Source: an uncultured Aquimarina sp. (GTDB lineage Bacteria; Bacteroidota; Bacteroidia; Flavobacteriales; Flavobacteriaceae). From it: DNA of 64,000 nt. The stretch spans positions 310,001-374,000 of the forward strand of contig CANMMM010000001.1 of the NCBI GenBank assembly GCA_947498935.1, written 5' to 3'. The stretch's first letter is position 1, and each line of letters begins with the position of its first letter. Made by a program: the position numbers and the translations under genes. Under the pieces are notes generated by a model. The model was not told where the DNA came from, did not search any database, and saw nothing but the letters and a program-made list of their open reading frames with translations. Positions 53,402 through 62,342 of the stretch are shown here, in pieces.

Positions 53402-53424
53402 ACCATATCTATCACATAGAAAAG

Positions 53425-53468
53425 AGAGGGTGTCTGAAAAGTCTAACACCCTCTTACTATCTCTTTTT
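53425..53468 (+). terminator. Terminator after the small lipoprotein gene
   Basis: AGAGGGTGT (53425-53433) pairs with ACACCCTCT (53446-53454) around a 12-nt loop; a T-run (53464-53468) follows after 8 bp. It lies 24 bp after the stop codon. Confidence 0.7.
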
Positions 53469-53628
53469 GAGCGACAAGATATCACTTGATCTCTCTAAGT
53501 AGCACAAATAAAAACGAATTAACGATCAGATCATATTCGTCATAATAATCCGTATTCACCCAACAGACATGATTTTTTATGTGTGATACTAAACTAAATA
53601 TAATCAGTGTTAATACTATTCTGTTCAG

Positions 53629-54027
53629 CTATTTTTTTCTCAATAAGACGTGATTATTTGGGTTTTCAGGCAAAAACTTTATTATTATTGTGTCATTAGT
53701 ATTTGTTGAATCATGTATCTGACTATGCCTATAAACCTTACCTTGATATCTAAAATAATAGTAAATATAATGCCCAGTACTCCAATTTCCTTTACCTCTT
53801 CTTTCCCATTTTTTATTAAAAACAATAGCTTCTGTTTCTATACCTTTAATTTCTAATTCATTTGCTTGGTATTTATTAAAATGTACAAACCCATAAACTT
53901 GAATAAAAACAAGCAAAACTAGTACCATCAGCATTATTCTCTGAGCCTTTGTTATCTCTTTGTCTTTTTTATGCTTTTTTGATTCAATTTCAAAGATTGA
54001 ATAATTTTGAAACTTGGAGAGGAACAA
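53629..54027 (-). CDS. Hypothetical membrane protein with a beta domain
   Basis: 132 residues if started at TTG 54027. A charged N-terminal part rich in Lys and Glu (15-28) precedes one membrane helix (about 31-50, IMLMVLVLLVFIQVYGFVHF), and residues 58-130 look like a small beta domain (IETEAIVFNKKWERRGKGNW, YYYFRYQGKVYRHSQ) reminiscent of the DUF3592 group. The start is uncertain: the first ATG in frame is inside the helix, and the TTG overlaps the upstream gene by 38 bp in another frame. Function unknown. Confidence 0.55.
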   Translation of the reverse strand: MFLSKFQNYSIFEIESKKHKKDKEITKAQRIMLMVLVLLVFIQVYGFVHFNKYQANELEIKGIETEAIVFNKKWERRGKGNWSTGHYIYYYFRYQGKVYRHSQIHDSTNTNDTIIIKFLPENPNNHVLLRKK

Positions 54028-54184
54028 TAAATACTTCTACACCTATGATGAAGAAACCAATAAGTGCTAAATATCTTGAAGAACTTTGATGAAAATAAAA
54101 TTTTAGACATAGTACGTTTCCAATAATCAATAAAAAAACATGTATTACTATTATTCCTGTTTTATAAAATCGTTTCATTTTCAT
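53990..54184 (-). CDS. Small two-helix membrane protein
   Basis: A 64-residue protein from ATG 54184 (MKMKRFYKTG). Two hydrophobic helices at about 9-28 and 38-57 are joined by a short polar turn. The frame overlaps the next downstream gene, which suggests coupling. No family is recognised; upstream ATG-less extension to 54223 is not used. Confidence 0.45.
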   Translation of the reverse strand: MKMKRFYKTGIIVIHVFLLIIGNVLCLKFYFHQSSSRYLALIGFFIIGVEVFIVPLQVSKLFNL

Positions 54185-54223
54185 CGTTATATGATTTTGC
54201 AACCTTCCCCAAAAAAGTAACAC

Positions 54224-54611
54224 TTAATTTAGCGATCAAGCCAAAGACAGAGGTTCATTTACACATCCAACTGACCTATTTTAATAAGATTGCTTTTTAA
54301 AAGCTAGGAGAAACAGTTGATAAAATTATGGTTGATTAGTAGTCATCAAACCACTTGATGTTACCGCTTGAGAATATACACATGATAGATTATCTAATAT
54401 ACTAGCCCTAAATCTTACCATTTGGGTTTTACACGAGTAAACATCTAAAAACGCTACGACTCATTGCAGCTAATTTTTATATTTCAGAAGGTATATTTTT
54501 TTTGCGTTAGGGATAGGAGCGGCATCCTTTTTTGGTTTTCTGAAAAAACAAAAAAGATACAGCGGATAGCCCGACCCTTGGGGAACGCCCTAATGATCAC
54601 ATGTACAATAA
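54224..54611. other. 388-bp intergenic region with family-1 copy F
   Basis: Apart from the family-1 repeat at 54504-54590 nothing recognisable is present; the rest is AT-rich without a credible frame or clear promoter. Confidence 0.4.
54504..54590 (+). repeat. Family-1 dispersed repeat, copy F (hairpin subtype)
   Basis: An 87-bp copy: GCGTTAGGGATAGGAGCGGC, ATCCTTTTTTGGTTTT, a short loop, AAACAAAAAAGATACAGCGG and ATAGCCCGACCCTTGGGG, AACGCCC. Its core is the same A/T palindrome as in copy E, in the other orientation. Confidence 0.92.
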
Positions 54612-55151
54612 CTAATTGCTAAAGGTACTCACAAAGGCTTTTTCATACTTTTGCCAAGCTGCTGTTGTAGTCAATTTTTTATAATCATCTTGATGGATCA
54701 TTTTTAGGTATAGCTCTAGTTGTTGTGGTGTTTTGTAACCTGTAACGGGCGCTATTAACTGCCCATTTTCATCAAAAAACACGATACTAGGATAGCCGTT
54801 AATTTTCAAGGCATTGGCAAAGAAATGTTGGCTATTTCGCCCTCTGCGATTTGGATTGTGATTCGGATTGGTGTAGGTAAAATCATTATAATGTACTTCT
54901 TCTGTACCTTCGGCATTGAATTTTACAGCATAAAAATGCTCATTTACATAGCTTACTACATCCTGATTATGGAATGTTTTTTTATCCAATAGCTTACAAG
55001 GCCCACACCAGTCGGTATAGACATCCATGAATATCTTTTTAGGCTCTTTTTTTTGTGCTGCCAGTGCTTCATTCATCGTCATCCATTTAATTTCTTGTGC
55101 TTGTACACTGAGGATGAACAACGTCATCGATACAAAAAGTAGGTGTTTCAT
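54612..55151 (-). CDS. Exported thioredoxin-fold protein
   Basis: A 179-residue periplasmic protein. The signal peptide MKHLLFVSMTLFILSVQAQ is followed by a thioredoxin fold with the redox motif DWCGPCKLLDKKTF (about 49-62) and the cis-Pro loop NGYPSIVFFD. The DKKTFHNQDVVSYVNEHFYA part resembles the DUF255/DsbD-gamma group. It probably reduces or repairs disulfides in the envelope. It is downstream of the POT transporter and DPP IV genes but separated from them by a hairpin. Confidence 0.9.
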   Translation of the reverse strand: MKHLLFVSMTLFILSVQAQEIKWMTMNEALAAQKKEPKKIFMDVYTDWCGPCKLLDKKTFHNQDVVSYVNEHFYAVKFNAEGTEEVHYNDFTYTNPNHNPNRRGRNSQHFFANALKINGYPSIVFFDENGQLIAPVTGYKTPQQLELYLKMIHQDDYKKLTTTAAWQKYEKAFVSTFSN

Positions 55152-55294
55152 GTCTTTCTATACTATTGATTTTTATCTTTCTATGGGATTCCTTAACAAT
55201 CCGTATGTATACAGTAGACTGCTAAGGATTTGTTACTACTAAGTACACTTCTCTAATTAGTCGAAACAAAAACCATTCCTTAAAATTATATACA

Positions 55295-55330
55295 AACGCT
55301 TTAGCTACGATTTGGAATAGCTAAAGCGTT
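55295..55330 (-). terminator. Hairpin after the peptide transporter gene
   Basis: AACGCTTTAGCTA (55295-55307) and TAGCTAAAGCGTT (55318-55330) form a perfect 13-bp stem with a 10-nt loop, 70 bp beyond the transporter stop on the minus strand. The following T-run is poor (TGTATATAATTTT). Confidence 0.7.
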
Positions 55331-55400
55331 GGTTTTATCTGTAATCAATGTGCACTTTTGATGATTTGTTATAAAAAGTACACATGACTTCTATGATACA

Positions 55401-56990
55401 TTATCTGATCCCATGCATCATTCTGAGCAATGTTTTATTCAGTGCTAGCATAACGATTCCTGCTGCAATGGGTATGATGGTAAAAATAAGGAAAAACGAT
55501 GCCATTCCATATTCTTCTACTATCGGATCTATATAACTACCTGTAAATCCTGCCAATGTATTGGCTATAAAATTCGCTACAAACCAGATTCCAAACATCA
55601 TTCCTACGAGTTTTACTGGCGCTAATTTACTTACATACGACAGTCCTACTGGAGAGACACATAATTCTCCTAGTGTATGGAATAGGTATGCCAAAATAAG
55701 GAACACCATATTTACCGAAGCGGTTTTAGCTCCTAAGGGAATGCCTACAGATCCAAAGGATAAAATCCCGAAACCGATTCCTAGTAATAATAAACCAATG
55801 GCAAATTTAACGGGACCTGTGGGATTGTATTTACTGCTCCATATTTTAGAGAATAAAGGGGCAAAAGAAATGATAAAAAAGGAGTTTAAAATCCCAAACC
55901 ATGAGGCTGGTACTTCGGCAGTTTCTGCTACAAATTCTCGCTGAAGCATCCAAATAACGATCCCCCATATAATCACAAAACTACTTCCCAATAAAATATT
56001 AGACAATGCGTATTTTCCAAAAATCTGTCTAAATAACAATGATAATACCCATGTAATGATGAGCATAGGAACTACGGTGAGTATGGCATTGGAGATTTTA
56101 AAGATCAATGCGCCGTTTCCTGCTAGTACTCTATCGGTATAATCAGAGGCAAAAATAGTCATCGAACCTCCTGCTTGCTCAAATGCCCACCAGAAGAAAA
56201 TGGTAAAGAATGAAAAGACTCCTATGACTACCAATCGCTCTGTAACTACCTTAGACTTACTAGCTTCTTCTGCTACCTCTTCGATAGCATCTTCGGTATC
56301 TTCTAATGCGTCTTCGATCACATCATCTAGGTCTTCTTTTTTGCGAGGAGGCAGCCCTATCTTGGCAAAGATTTTTTGTGCAAAATAGAATTGTAACATC
56401 CCAAAAAACATAAAGATTCCTGCGAGTCCGAATCCGTAGTGCCATCCTACTTTTTCTCCGATGTATCCACAGAGTAGAATCCCTAGGAATGCTCCTGCAT
56501 TGATACCCATATAGAAAATAGTATAGCCGGCATCTTTTTCTTTGCCTTGTGTTTTATACAACTGCCCTACCATAGATGAGATATTGGGTTTAAACAGTCC
56601 ATTACCTATAATTAATAATCCGAGTCCTATAAAGAAGAAAAAATCTGCGGTTCCTTCTAGTGCCATGGAGGCATGTCCTAGTGTCATCAAAAAAGCACCA
56701 AGCACTACTGCATTGCGATAGCCCATAATCTTGTCGGCGATCAAACCTCCGAAGATCGGTGTTATATATACCAATCCAGTATACCATCCATAGAGCAATA
56801 ATGCATTTTCTCGCTCCCAGCCCCATCCTTGATCTACTATAGAAGCTACTAGAAACAACACCAGCAAGGCACGCATTCCATAATAAGAAAAGCGCTCCCA
56901 CATCTCTGTAAAAAACAGCACAAAAAGTCCTGAGGGATGCCCTAAGACAGTCCTTTGGTTGACCTCTGAACCTCCAAATTTAAATTCCAT
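55401..56990 (-). CDS. POT/PTR2 proton-coupled oligopeptide transporter
   Basis: A 529-residue MFS transporter. The N-terminal PTR2 signature FFTEMWERFSYYGMRALLVL (with the ExxER motif on helix 1), GGLIADKIMGYRNAV and FYMGINAGAFLG are present. About 14 helices are expected; a charged cytosolic loop rich in Asp and Glu (about 215-245) joins the halves. It imports di- and tripeptides with protons. The DPP IV-like peptidase gene lies 26 bp upstream, so peptides are probably cut and taken up by one operon. Confidence 0.95.
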   Translation of the reverse strand: MEFKFGGSEVNQRTVLGHPSGLFVLFFTEMWERFSYYGMRALLVLFLVASIVDQGWGWERENALLLYGWYTGLVYITPIFGGLIADKIMGYRNAVVLGAFLMTLGHASMALEGTADFFFFIGLGLLIIGNGLFKPNISSMVGQLYKTQGKEKDAGYTIFYMGINAGAFLGILLCGYIGEKVGWHYGFGLAGIFMFFGMLQFYFAQKIFAKIGLPPRKKEDLDDVIEDALEDTEDAIEEVAEEASKSKVVTERLVVIGVFSFFTIFFWWAFEQAGGSMTIFASDYTDRVLAGNGALIFKISNAILTVVPMLIITWVLSLLFRQIFGKYALSNILLGSSFVIIWGIVIWMLQREFVAETAEVPASWFGILNSFFIISFAPLFSKIWSSKYNPTGPVKFAIGLLLLGIGFGILSFGSVGIPLGAKTASVNMVFLILAYLFHTLGELCVSPVGLSYVSKLAPVKLVGMMFGIWFVANFIANTLAGFTGSYIDPIVEEYGMASFFLIFTIIPIAAGIVMLALNKTLLRMMHGIR

Positions 56991-57016
56991 ATAAAAAAAT
57001 TAAGTTAGTAAAAGTA

Positions 57017-59188
57017 TTATAAATTAGCCTTTATAAAATTCGTCATTTTGGTATATAGGTGCAATCTGGTGTAGCCCCCGTAGATTCCATGATTTTTATC
57101 GGGATAGATTGCCCACTCAAAATCTTTGTTTTTCTGCACCAATGCTTCTATCAATTGCATGGTATTCTGCACATGCACATTATCATCTGCAGATCCGTGC
57201 ACTAGTAAATACTTACCTTGTAATCCATCTACATAATTAATAGGAGAGTTGTCATCGTATCCTTTTGGATTTTCCTGTGGTGTGGTCATATACCGCTCTG
57301 TATAGATGGTATCATAAAAACGCCAATTGGTTACTGGCGCTACAGCAATCCCCATCGCAAAGGTGTCTCCCCCTTTGAACAAACAGTTACTAGCCATAAA
57401 TCCTCCGTAACTCCACCCCCAGATTCCAATTCTGGTAGCATCTACATAAGGTAAGGCACCTAGTTGCTTAGCTGCTGCTATTTGGTCTTGTACTTCTAGG
57501 TTCCCTAAATCATTCTGGGTTACTTTTTTAAATGCTGCTCCTTTTAACCCTGTTCCTCTACCATCTACACACACCACAATATATCCCTGCTGTACTAATG
57601 ACATATACCAATAATCATTGCTAGAATGCCATTCATTACTTACTGATTGCGAACCTGGTCCTGAATATTGATACATTAATACCGGATATTGCTTTTTGGA
57701 ATCAAAATCTTTAGGCTTCATCATCCACATGTTTAGCGACTCATTGTTTACTGCAATCGTAGAAAATTCTTTGGGTCTTACATCATATGCTTCTAGCCTG
57801 TTTACTAATGCTGTATTATCTTTTAGCAATCGAATGCGCTCTCCTGTAGCGGCTTTGTTTAATGAAAATTCGTATGGAGTCTCAGCATTAGAAAAGTAAT
57901 GAATATACTGACTGTAGTCGGCACTGAAATCCGCATCGTGTGTTCCTTCTTTACTGCTCAATCGCTTTTTCTTTTTTCCGTTGAGACCTATACTATAAAT
58001 ATCTCGATTGATGCTTCCATTCTCTACACTTTGGTAAAAGATTTTCTTATGCGCAGCATCGTATCCGTAATAGGCTGTAACTTCCCAGTTGCCTTTGGTC
58101 ACTTGATTCAGTAATTCTCCGTTAGCTTTGTAATGATAAATATGATTATAGCCATCTTTCTCACTGGTCCAAATAAAACTATTGTCTTTTAGAAAGGTTA
58201 GATTATCTGTAATATCGATATAGGCTTTATCTTTTTCTGCTAATACTGTTTTAGATTGCAAACTACTAGCGTTTATAAACAATAAATCCAGATGATTTTG
58301 GTGTCTATTCATGATTTGTGCACTCAAAATATCTGGATCTGTAGACCATAAAATTCGTGGAATATAAAAGTCATTATATGCGGAGAGGTCAATTTTTTGG
58401 GTCGATGATTTTTTTAGATCGATTACGTGTAGAGATACGGTCGCGTTTTCTTCTCCTGCTTTTGGGTATTTAAAAACGGCTTGTTGTGGGTATAACATTC
58501 GCCCATAGACATCCATCGAAAATTCTGGAACAGCAGTTTCATCAAAACGGATGAATGCGATCTTATCACTGGTCGCATTCCAATCAAATGCCCTAACAAA
58601 AGCAAATTCTTCTTCGTACACCCAATCAGTAACTCCATTGATGATCTTATTCTTTTCTCCATCGGTAGTGAGCTGTTGGGTCTTTTGAGTCTTAAGATCT
58701 AACACATACAAATTGTTATCCAATACATAGGCTATTTTAGTACCGTCTGGAGAAAAAGTAGGCTCTTGTATTTTCTGATCACTGATTTTATATACACTCG
58801 CATCTGCTACATTATATACATAATAAACACCACGAGTAGACCTCCTGTATAATTGTTCTAATTCTGTAGCTACTAGTATTTTTTGCTCATCATCACTAAA
58901 TGTGTAATCTTGTATCCTATTTATTTGTGGTATTGCAGACGATGCTACGATGGTACGCTCCTTAGCTCCTGTAGCATATGTATATACTGCAACAGCAGTA
59001 TTACCTGCGGTAGCTTCTGGTTCTAGCACTGAATACTCAGTACCATTATTCATGGAATGTACTGATTGTAATCGTTCGGTCCTAAAAGCACCTCCCCAGA
59101 TTTCTTCTAAGGTAATTTGTTGATTTTGTGCGTGTGCTAAAGAGGTTACTAAAAAAAAGAAAAACAAAAAAAAGTGAGTAATTTTCAT
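57017..59188 (-). CDS. Dipeptidyl peptidase IV-like (S9B) peptidase
   Basis: A 723-residue periplasmic peptidase. The signal peptide ends at AHAQ; residues about 35-480 form the eight-bladed propeller (DPPIV_N), with the EEEFAF motif that binds the substrate N-terminus; the hydrolase domain has Ser in GWSYGGFMAS, Asp in HGSADDNVHV and His in PDKNHGIYGG. It removes Xaa-Pro dipeptides. It is in an operon with the POT transporter. Confidence 0.96.
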   Translation of the reverse strand: MKITHFFLFFFFLVTSLAHAQNQQITLEEIWGGAFRTERLQSVHSMNNGTEYSVLEPEATAGNTAVAVYTYATGAKERTIVASSAIPQINRIQDYTFSDDEQKILVATELEQLYRRSTRGVYYVYNVADASVYKISDQKIQEPTFSPDGTKIAYVLDNNLYVLDLKTQKTQQLTTDGEKNKIINGVTDWVYEEEFAFVRAFDWNATSDKIAFIRFDETAVPEFSMDVYGRMLYPQQAVFKYPKAGEENATVSLHVIDLKKSSTQKIDLSAYNDFYIPRILWSTDPDILSAQIMNRHQNHLDLLFINASSLQSKTVLAEKDKAYIDITDNLTFLKDNSFIWTSEKDGYNHIYHYKANGELLNQVTKGNWEVTAYYGYDAAHKKIFYQSVENGSINRDIYSIGLNGKKKKRLSSKEGTHDADFSADYSQYIHYFSNAETPYEFSLNKAATGERIRLLKDNTALVNRLEAYDVRPKEFSTIAVNNESLNMWMMKPKDFDSKKQYPVLMYQYSGPGSQSVSNEWHSSNDYWYMSLVQQGYIVVCVDGRGTGLKGAAFKKVTQNDLGNLEVQDQIAAAKQLGALPYVDATRIGIWGWSYGGFMASNCLFKGGDTFAMGIAVAPVTNWRFYDTIYTERYMTTPQENPKGYDDNSPINYVDGLQGKYLLVHGSADDNVHVQNTMQLIEALVQKNKDFEWAIYPDKNHGIYGGYTRLHLYTKMTNFIKANL

Positions 59189-59590
59189 AAAATACTTTAA
59201 AAAATTGTTGCCCCAAGATTACTAAAAAATCCTCGAAAAATATAACACCTAGCGTTAAATACAACAAAAAATTAGCACTTATTTGTTTTTTTATTGCCAT
59301 ATCTTCAAAGAAAACACAGGAACAACGCAATTCTTTCAGTGCAAAAAACCCGTAAAATCACAACGTTTTGACCTTGTAATCGCAATAATCTTTAAATGAT
59401 TTCATACAGCTTTTTTATTCCTTATTACAAAACAATCTTTCACACTCTTTGAACACTATTTAACCATTATACTACAAGGTAATCAATACATTAGGACTAT
59501 AACACCTTGTATTCTCTAAAATCAAAAAAAGTATACATTACTTCAATCCCAAAACAGAATAGTATATTTGGCAACAAAATAAAAAAGAGA
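59189..59590. other. 402-bp divergent control region of DPP IV and HMG-CoA reductase genes
   Basis: AT-rich spacer. TATATTTG at 59563-59570 is a perfect TAnnTTTG -7 element, 20 bp before the HMG-CoA reductase ATG; the -33 position has TTC rather than TTG. This element lies inside the longer frame that starts at 59507, which supports the shorter start. No gene or repeat is seen. Confidence 0.5.
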
Positions 59591-60907
59591 ATGAACACAA
59601 AGGTTGCTGGCTTTTCAAAACTTTCGAAAGCTGATAAGATCAAATGGTTAGTTACTAATTATTTCAATAATGAATCTCAGGCCGAAGAGACACTAAAAAT
59701 GTACTGGCACAGTGATCAGAAATTACAACAGCTACATGACGAATTTTCTGAAAACACCATTTCTAATTACTACCTACCCTTCTCTATTGCTCCTAATTTT
59801 TTAATTAATGGTCTATTGCACACAATCCCTATGACTATAGAAGAAAGTTCTGTAGTTGCCGCTGCCAGTAAGGCTGCAAAATTCTGGTTAGACAGAGGAG
59901 GATTTAAAGCCGAAGTGATCAGTATGACCAAAGTAGGGCAAGTACATTTTATGTTCAAAGGTGCCACCGAAAAATTACAGCAATTTTTTAAACAACATAA
60001 AGATGCACTGATTACAGCCGCAAAAGATATTACCCAAAATATGGAAAAACGAGGCGGTGGGATTACAGATATACAATTAGTGGATAAAACTGATGACATT
60101 CCTAATTATTACCAACTGCACTGCACCTTTGGGACGGCAGATGCAATGGGTGCTAATTTTATCAATTCTTGCTTAGAACGTTTTGCTTCGCATATATTAG
60201 AAGTGGCCAATACCTATACCCATTTTTCTGAAGCAGAAAAAGAGATAGAAATTGTGATGAGTATTTTATCCAATTACGTACCTGATTGCTTGGTGCGTGC
60301 GTATGTTTCTTGTCCTATCGAACAACTCCCTACTACAGATCAATTAAGTGCGCAACAGTATGCAGAGAAATTTGTTCGTGCTGTACAAATCGCCACTATC
60401 GAACCTTACAGAGCTGTAACACATAATAAAGGGATCATGAATGGGATTGACGCTGTAGTATTAGCTACTGGAAATGATTTTAGAGCTATCGAAGCAGGAG
60501 CACATGCATATGCTGCCAGAGAAGGACAGTATAAAAGTTTAACCACTGCTACAATTGAAAACGACCTATTTACCTTTTCTATCGAGATCCCACTCGCATT
60601 GGGTACTGTAGGAGGTCTTACTTCTTTACATCCATTGGTAAAACTAGCCCTGCAAGTACTCGGAAAACCGAATGCCAAAAAACTAATGGAAATCACAGCG
60701 GTAGCTGGATTAGCACAAAATTTCGCTGCGATCAACTCTCTGATTACTACAGGTATCCAACAAGGGCATATGAAAATGCACTTGATGAATATTATGAATC
60801 AACTCGAAGCAAATACAGAAGAAAAAAAACAATTAATCGAGTTTTTTAAATCCAATACGGTCACACATAGCCATGTAGTTAATGAACTAGAAAGACTGCG
60901 AAATTAA
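59591..60907 (+). CDS. Hydroxymethylglutaryl-CoA reductase, class II (degradative-type)
   Basis: A 438-residue reductase. The catalytic Glu is in IPMTIEESSVVAAAS, the dimer/cofactor motif is GTADAMGANFIN, the Lys/Asp region is NKGIMNGIDAVVLATGNDFR, and the catalytic His lies in the C-terminal part. Class II enzymes are called degradative, but in flavobacteria this enzyme is thought to supply mevalonate for isoprenoids. A GHMP kinase follows 500 bp downstream. ATG 59591 is chosen because the family begins near SKLSKADKI and a -7 element overlaps the longer reading. Confidence 0.93.
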   Translation: MNTKVAGFSKLSKADKIKWLVTNYFNNESQAEETLKMYWHSDQKLQQLHDEFSENTISNYYLPFSIAPNFLINGLLHTIPMTIEESSVVAAASKAAKFWLDRGGFKAEVISMTKVGQVHFMFKGATEKLQQFFKQHKDALITAAKDITQNMEKRGGGITDIQLVDKTDDIPNYYQLHCTFGTADAMGANFINSCLERFASHILEVANTYTHFSEAEKEIEIVMSILSNYVPDCLVRAYVSCPIEQLPTTDQLSAQQYAEKFVRAVQIATIEPYRAVTHNKGIMNGIDAVVLATGNDFRAIEAGAHAYAAREGQYKSLTTATIENDLFTFSIEIPLALGTVGGLTSLHPLVKLALQVLGKPNAKKLMEITAVAGLAQNFAAINSLITTGIQQGHMKMHLMNIMNQLEANTEEKKQLIEFFKSNTVTHSHVVNELERLRN

Positions 60908-60974
60908 CGAACAGAATAGCGTATTACAATAGCCACTTATACTGTACTAACTTTTAGATATGTTGATACCAAAG

Positions 60975-61299
60975 TAAGTGGTTTAAACATTTTTTGATTT
61001 CAGTAAAAAGCAAAGACCTTATGATCAAATGCAGTATTTTTTTTGTTGCATAGCAAGGCTACGGGACTCAAAAATTGTAAAATTTGAGGGCAAAAGATCA
61101 TTTTTATAGCAAATTAAACTCATCTTGACTTTTTCTTTTCCCTAAAAAATGCCTGAAATTCACCTGTATTTCGTTACTTTCTTTATCCATAGCGCTGCTA
61201 TGAGTTTCAAAAAGTGACTTATCCAGTCAAATTTCCTCTCATTTTCGGTCAAAAACAAAAAGTCAAGATGAGTTCATTGAAAAAAGTTTACATCACTTC
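60975..61299 (+). repeat. Family-2 element, copy E, interrupted by family 3
   Basis: The left part TAAGTGGTTTAAACATTTTT ... TTGCATAGCAAGGCTACGGG ... AAAGATCATTTTTATAGCAA (60975-61115) and the right part GAAAAAAGTTTACATCACTTC (61279-61299) together make one family-2 element of about 162 bp. They are separated by 160 bp of family 3 plus a 3-bp duplication. Confidence 0.92.
61116..61275 (+). repeat. Family-3 element, copy B, with perfect terminal repeats and ATT duplication
   Basis: A 160-bp element. AACTCATCTTGACTTTTT (61117-61134) and AAAAAGTCAAGATGAGTT (61257-61274) are perfect 18-bp inverted repeats. ATT flanks it on both sides (61113-61115 and 61276-61278). Removing the element and one ATT restores AGCAAATTGAAAAAAGTTTA, exactly as in family-2 copy C at 39.48 kb. 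Confidence 0.95.
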
Positions 61300-61409
61300 A
61301 CTAAATCTACATGCTAAAAACATATATTTAGAAATTAAATAACAAGTCCCTGTAATCTTAATAAATTTCATTATTAAGTAAAACAACTGGCCTAACATTG
61401 TATCTCTCT

Positions 61410-62342
61410 ATGAAAACATCCTTTTATAGTCATGGTAAATTATTAGTTACCGCAGAATACTTGGTATTAGATAATGTACCTGCATTAGCACTACCTACTA
61501 AAAAAGGACAATGGTTACATGTAGAAACAAATGACCTAGGCTATATACATTGGAGAAGTTTAGACGAACAACACAACTGCTGGTTCGAAACTGTATTAGA
61601 AGTAAAAAACAATAGGATTACAAAACGTATAGATGCTTTAGAAAACAAAGAAGCTACAGCCATTACACAAACACTTCTAGACATTATAAACACAGCTAAA
61701 CAACTAAACGCTGACTTCTTAACCACCAACCAAGGATATACGATTACGACACAGCTCGAATTCAATCGTCATTGGGGATTAGGATCCTCCTCCACCTTAA
61801 TTAATAACATTGCGCAATGGGCTGCTGTAAATCCTTTTACATTATTAAACCAGAGTTTTGGCGGAAGCGGTTATGATATTGCTTGTGCACAGCATGACAC
61901 CCCTATACTGTATCAAAGAAATGGAGACAGCCCTAAAATTAAGCAGCTACAATTTTCACCCGCTTTTAAAGATCGTCTTTTTTTTGTGTATCGTAATCAA
62001 AAACAAAATAGCAAAGACTCTATACGACAATATCGATCTTTGCCCAACAATACCATTCATGATGCCGCACGCCAATGTCTGGAAATTACAGAAGCAATCA
62101 TCGCTAATGATGATTTCTCTACATTCGAATCACTGATTCGAGCGCATGAGGGATTAATTTCTAATATCATTAAAACCCCTACGGTACAATCTCAGTACTT
62201 TTCGGATTATAAAGGCGCTATTAAAAGCCTCGGTGGATGGGGTGGAGATTTTATACTTACTACTGGTACCAAAACAGAGATGGAGTATTTCTACACTAAA
62301 GGATATACAACAATTATCCCCTATACCGATATGATCTTTTAG
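61410..62342 (+). CDS. GYDIA-type GHMP kinase (mevalonate-pathway related)
   Basis: A 310-residue small-molecule kinase. MKTSFYSHGKLLVTAEYLVL is the N-terminal strand pair typical for mevalonate-type kinases, the ATP-binding loop is WGLGSSSTLIN, the GYDIACAQ motif gives the group its name, and GGWGGDFILTTG is the third motif. In flavobacteria this gene stays next to HMG-CoA reductase, so mevalonate or a phosphorylated form is the likely substrate (inference). ATG 61410 gives the standard start; an ATG at 61398 adds four residues. Confidence 0.9.
   Translation: MKTSFYSHGKLLVTAEYLVLDNVPALALPTKKGQWLHVETNDLGYIHWRSLDEQHNCWFETVLEVKNNRITKRIDALENKEATAITQTLLDIINTAKQLNADFLTTNQGYTITTQLEFNRHWGLGSSSTLINNIAQWAAVNPFTLLNQSFGGSGYDIACAQHDTPILYQRNGDSPKIKQLQFSPAFKDRLFFVYRNQKQNSKDSIRQYRSLPNNTIHDAARQCLEITEAIIANDDFSTFESLIRAHEGLISNIIKTPTVQSQYFSDYKGAIKSLGGWGGDFILTTGTKTEMEYFYTKGYTTIIPYTDMIF

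Larger units (their letters stand above)
60908..61409. other. 502-bp intergenic region filled by nested repeats
   Basis: Almost all of the gap between the HMG-CoA reductase and GHMP kinase genes is family-2 copy E with family-3 copy B inside it. The GHMP kinase promoter must lie in the last 110 bp (ATTTAGAAATTAAATAAC region), where no clear consensus is found. Confidence 0.6.
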
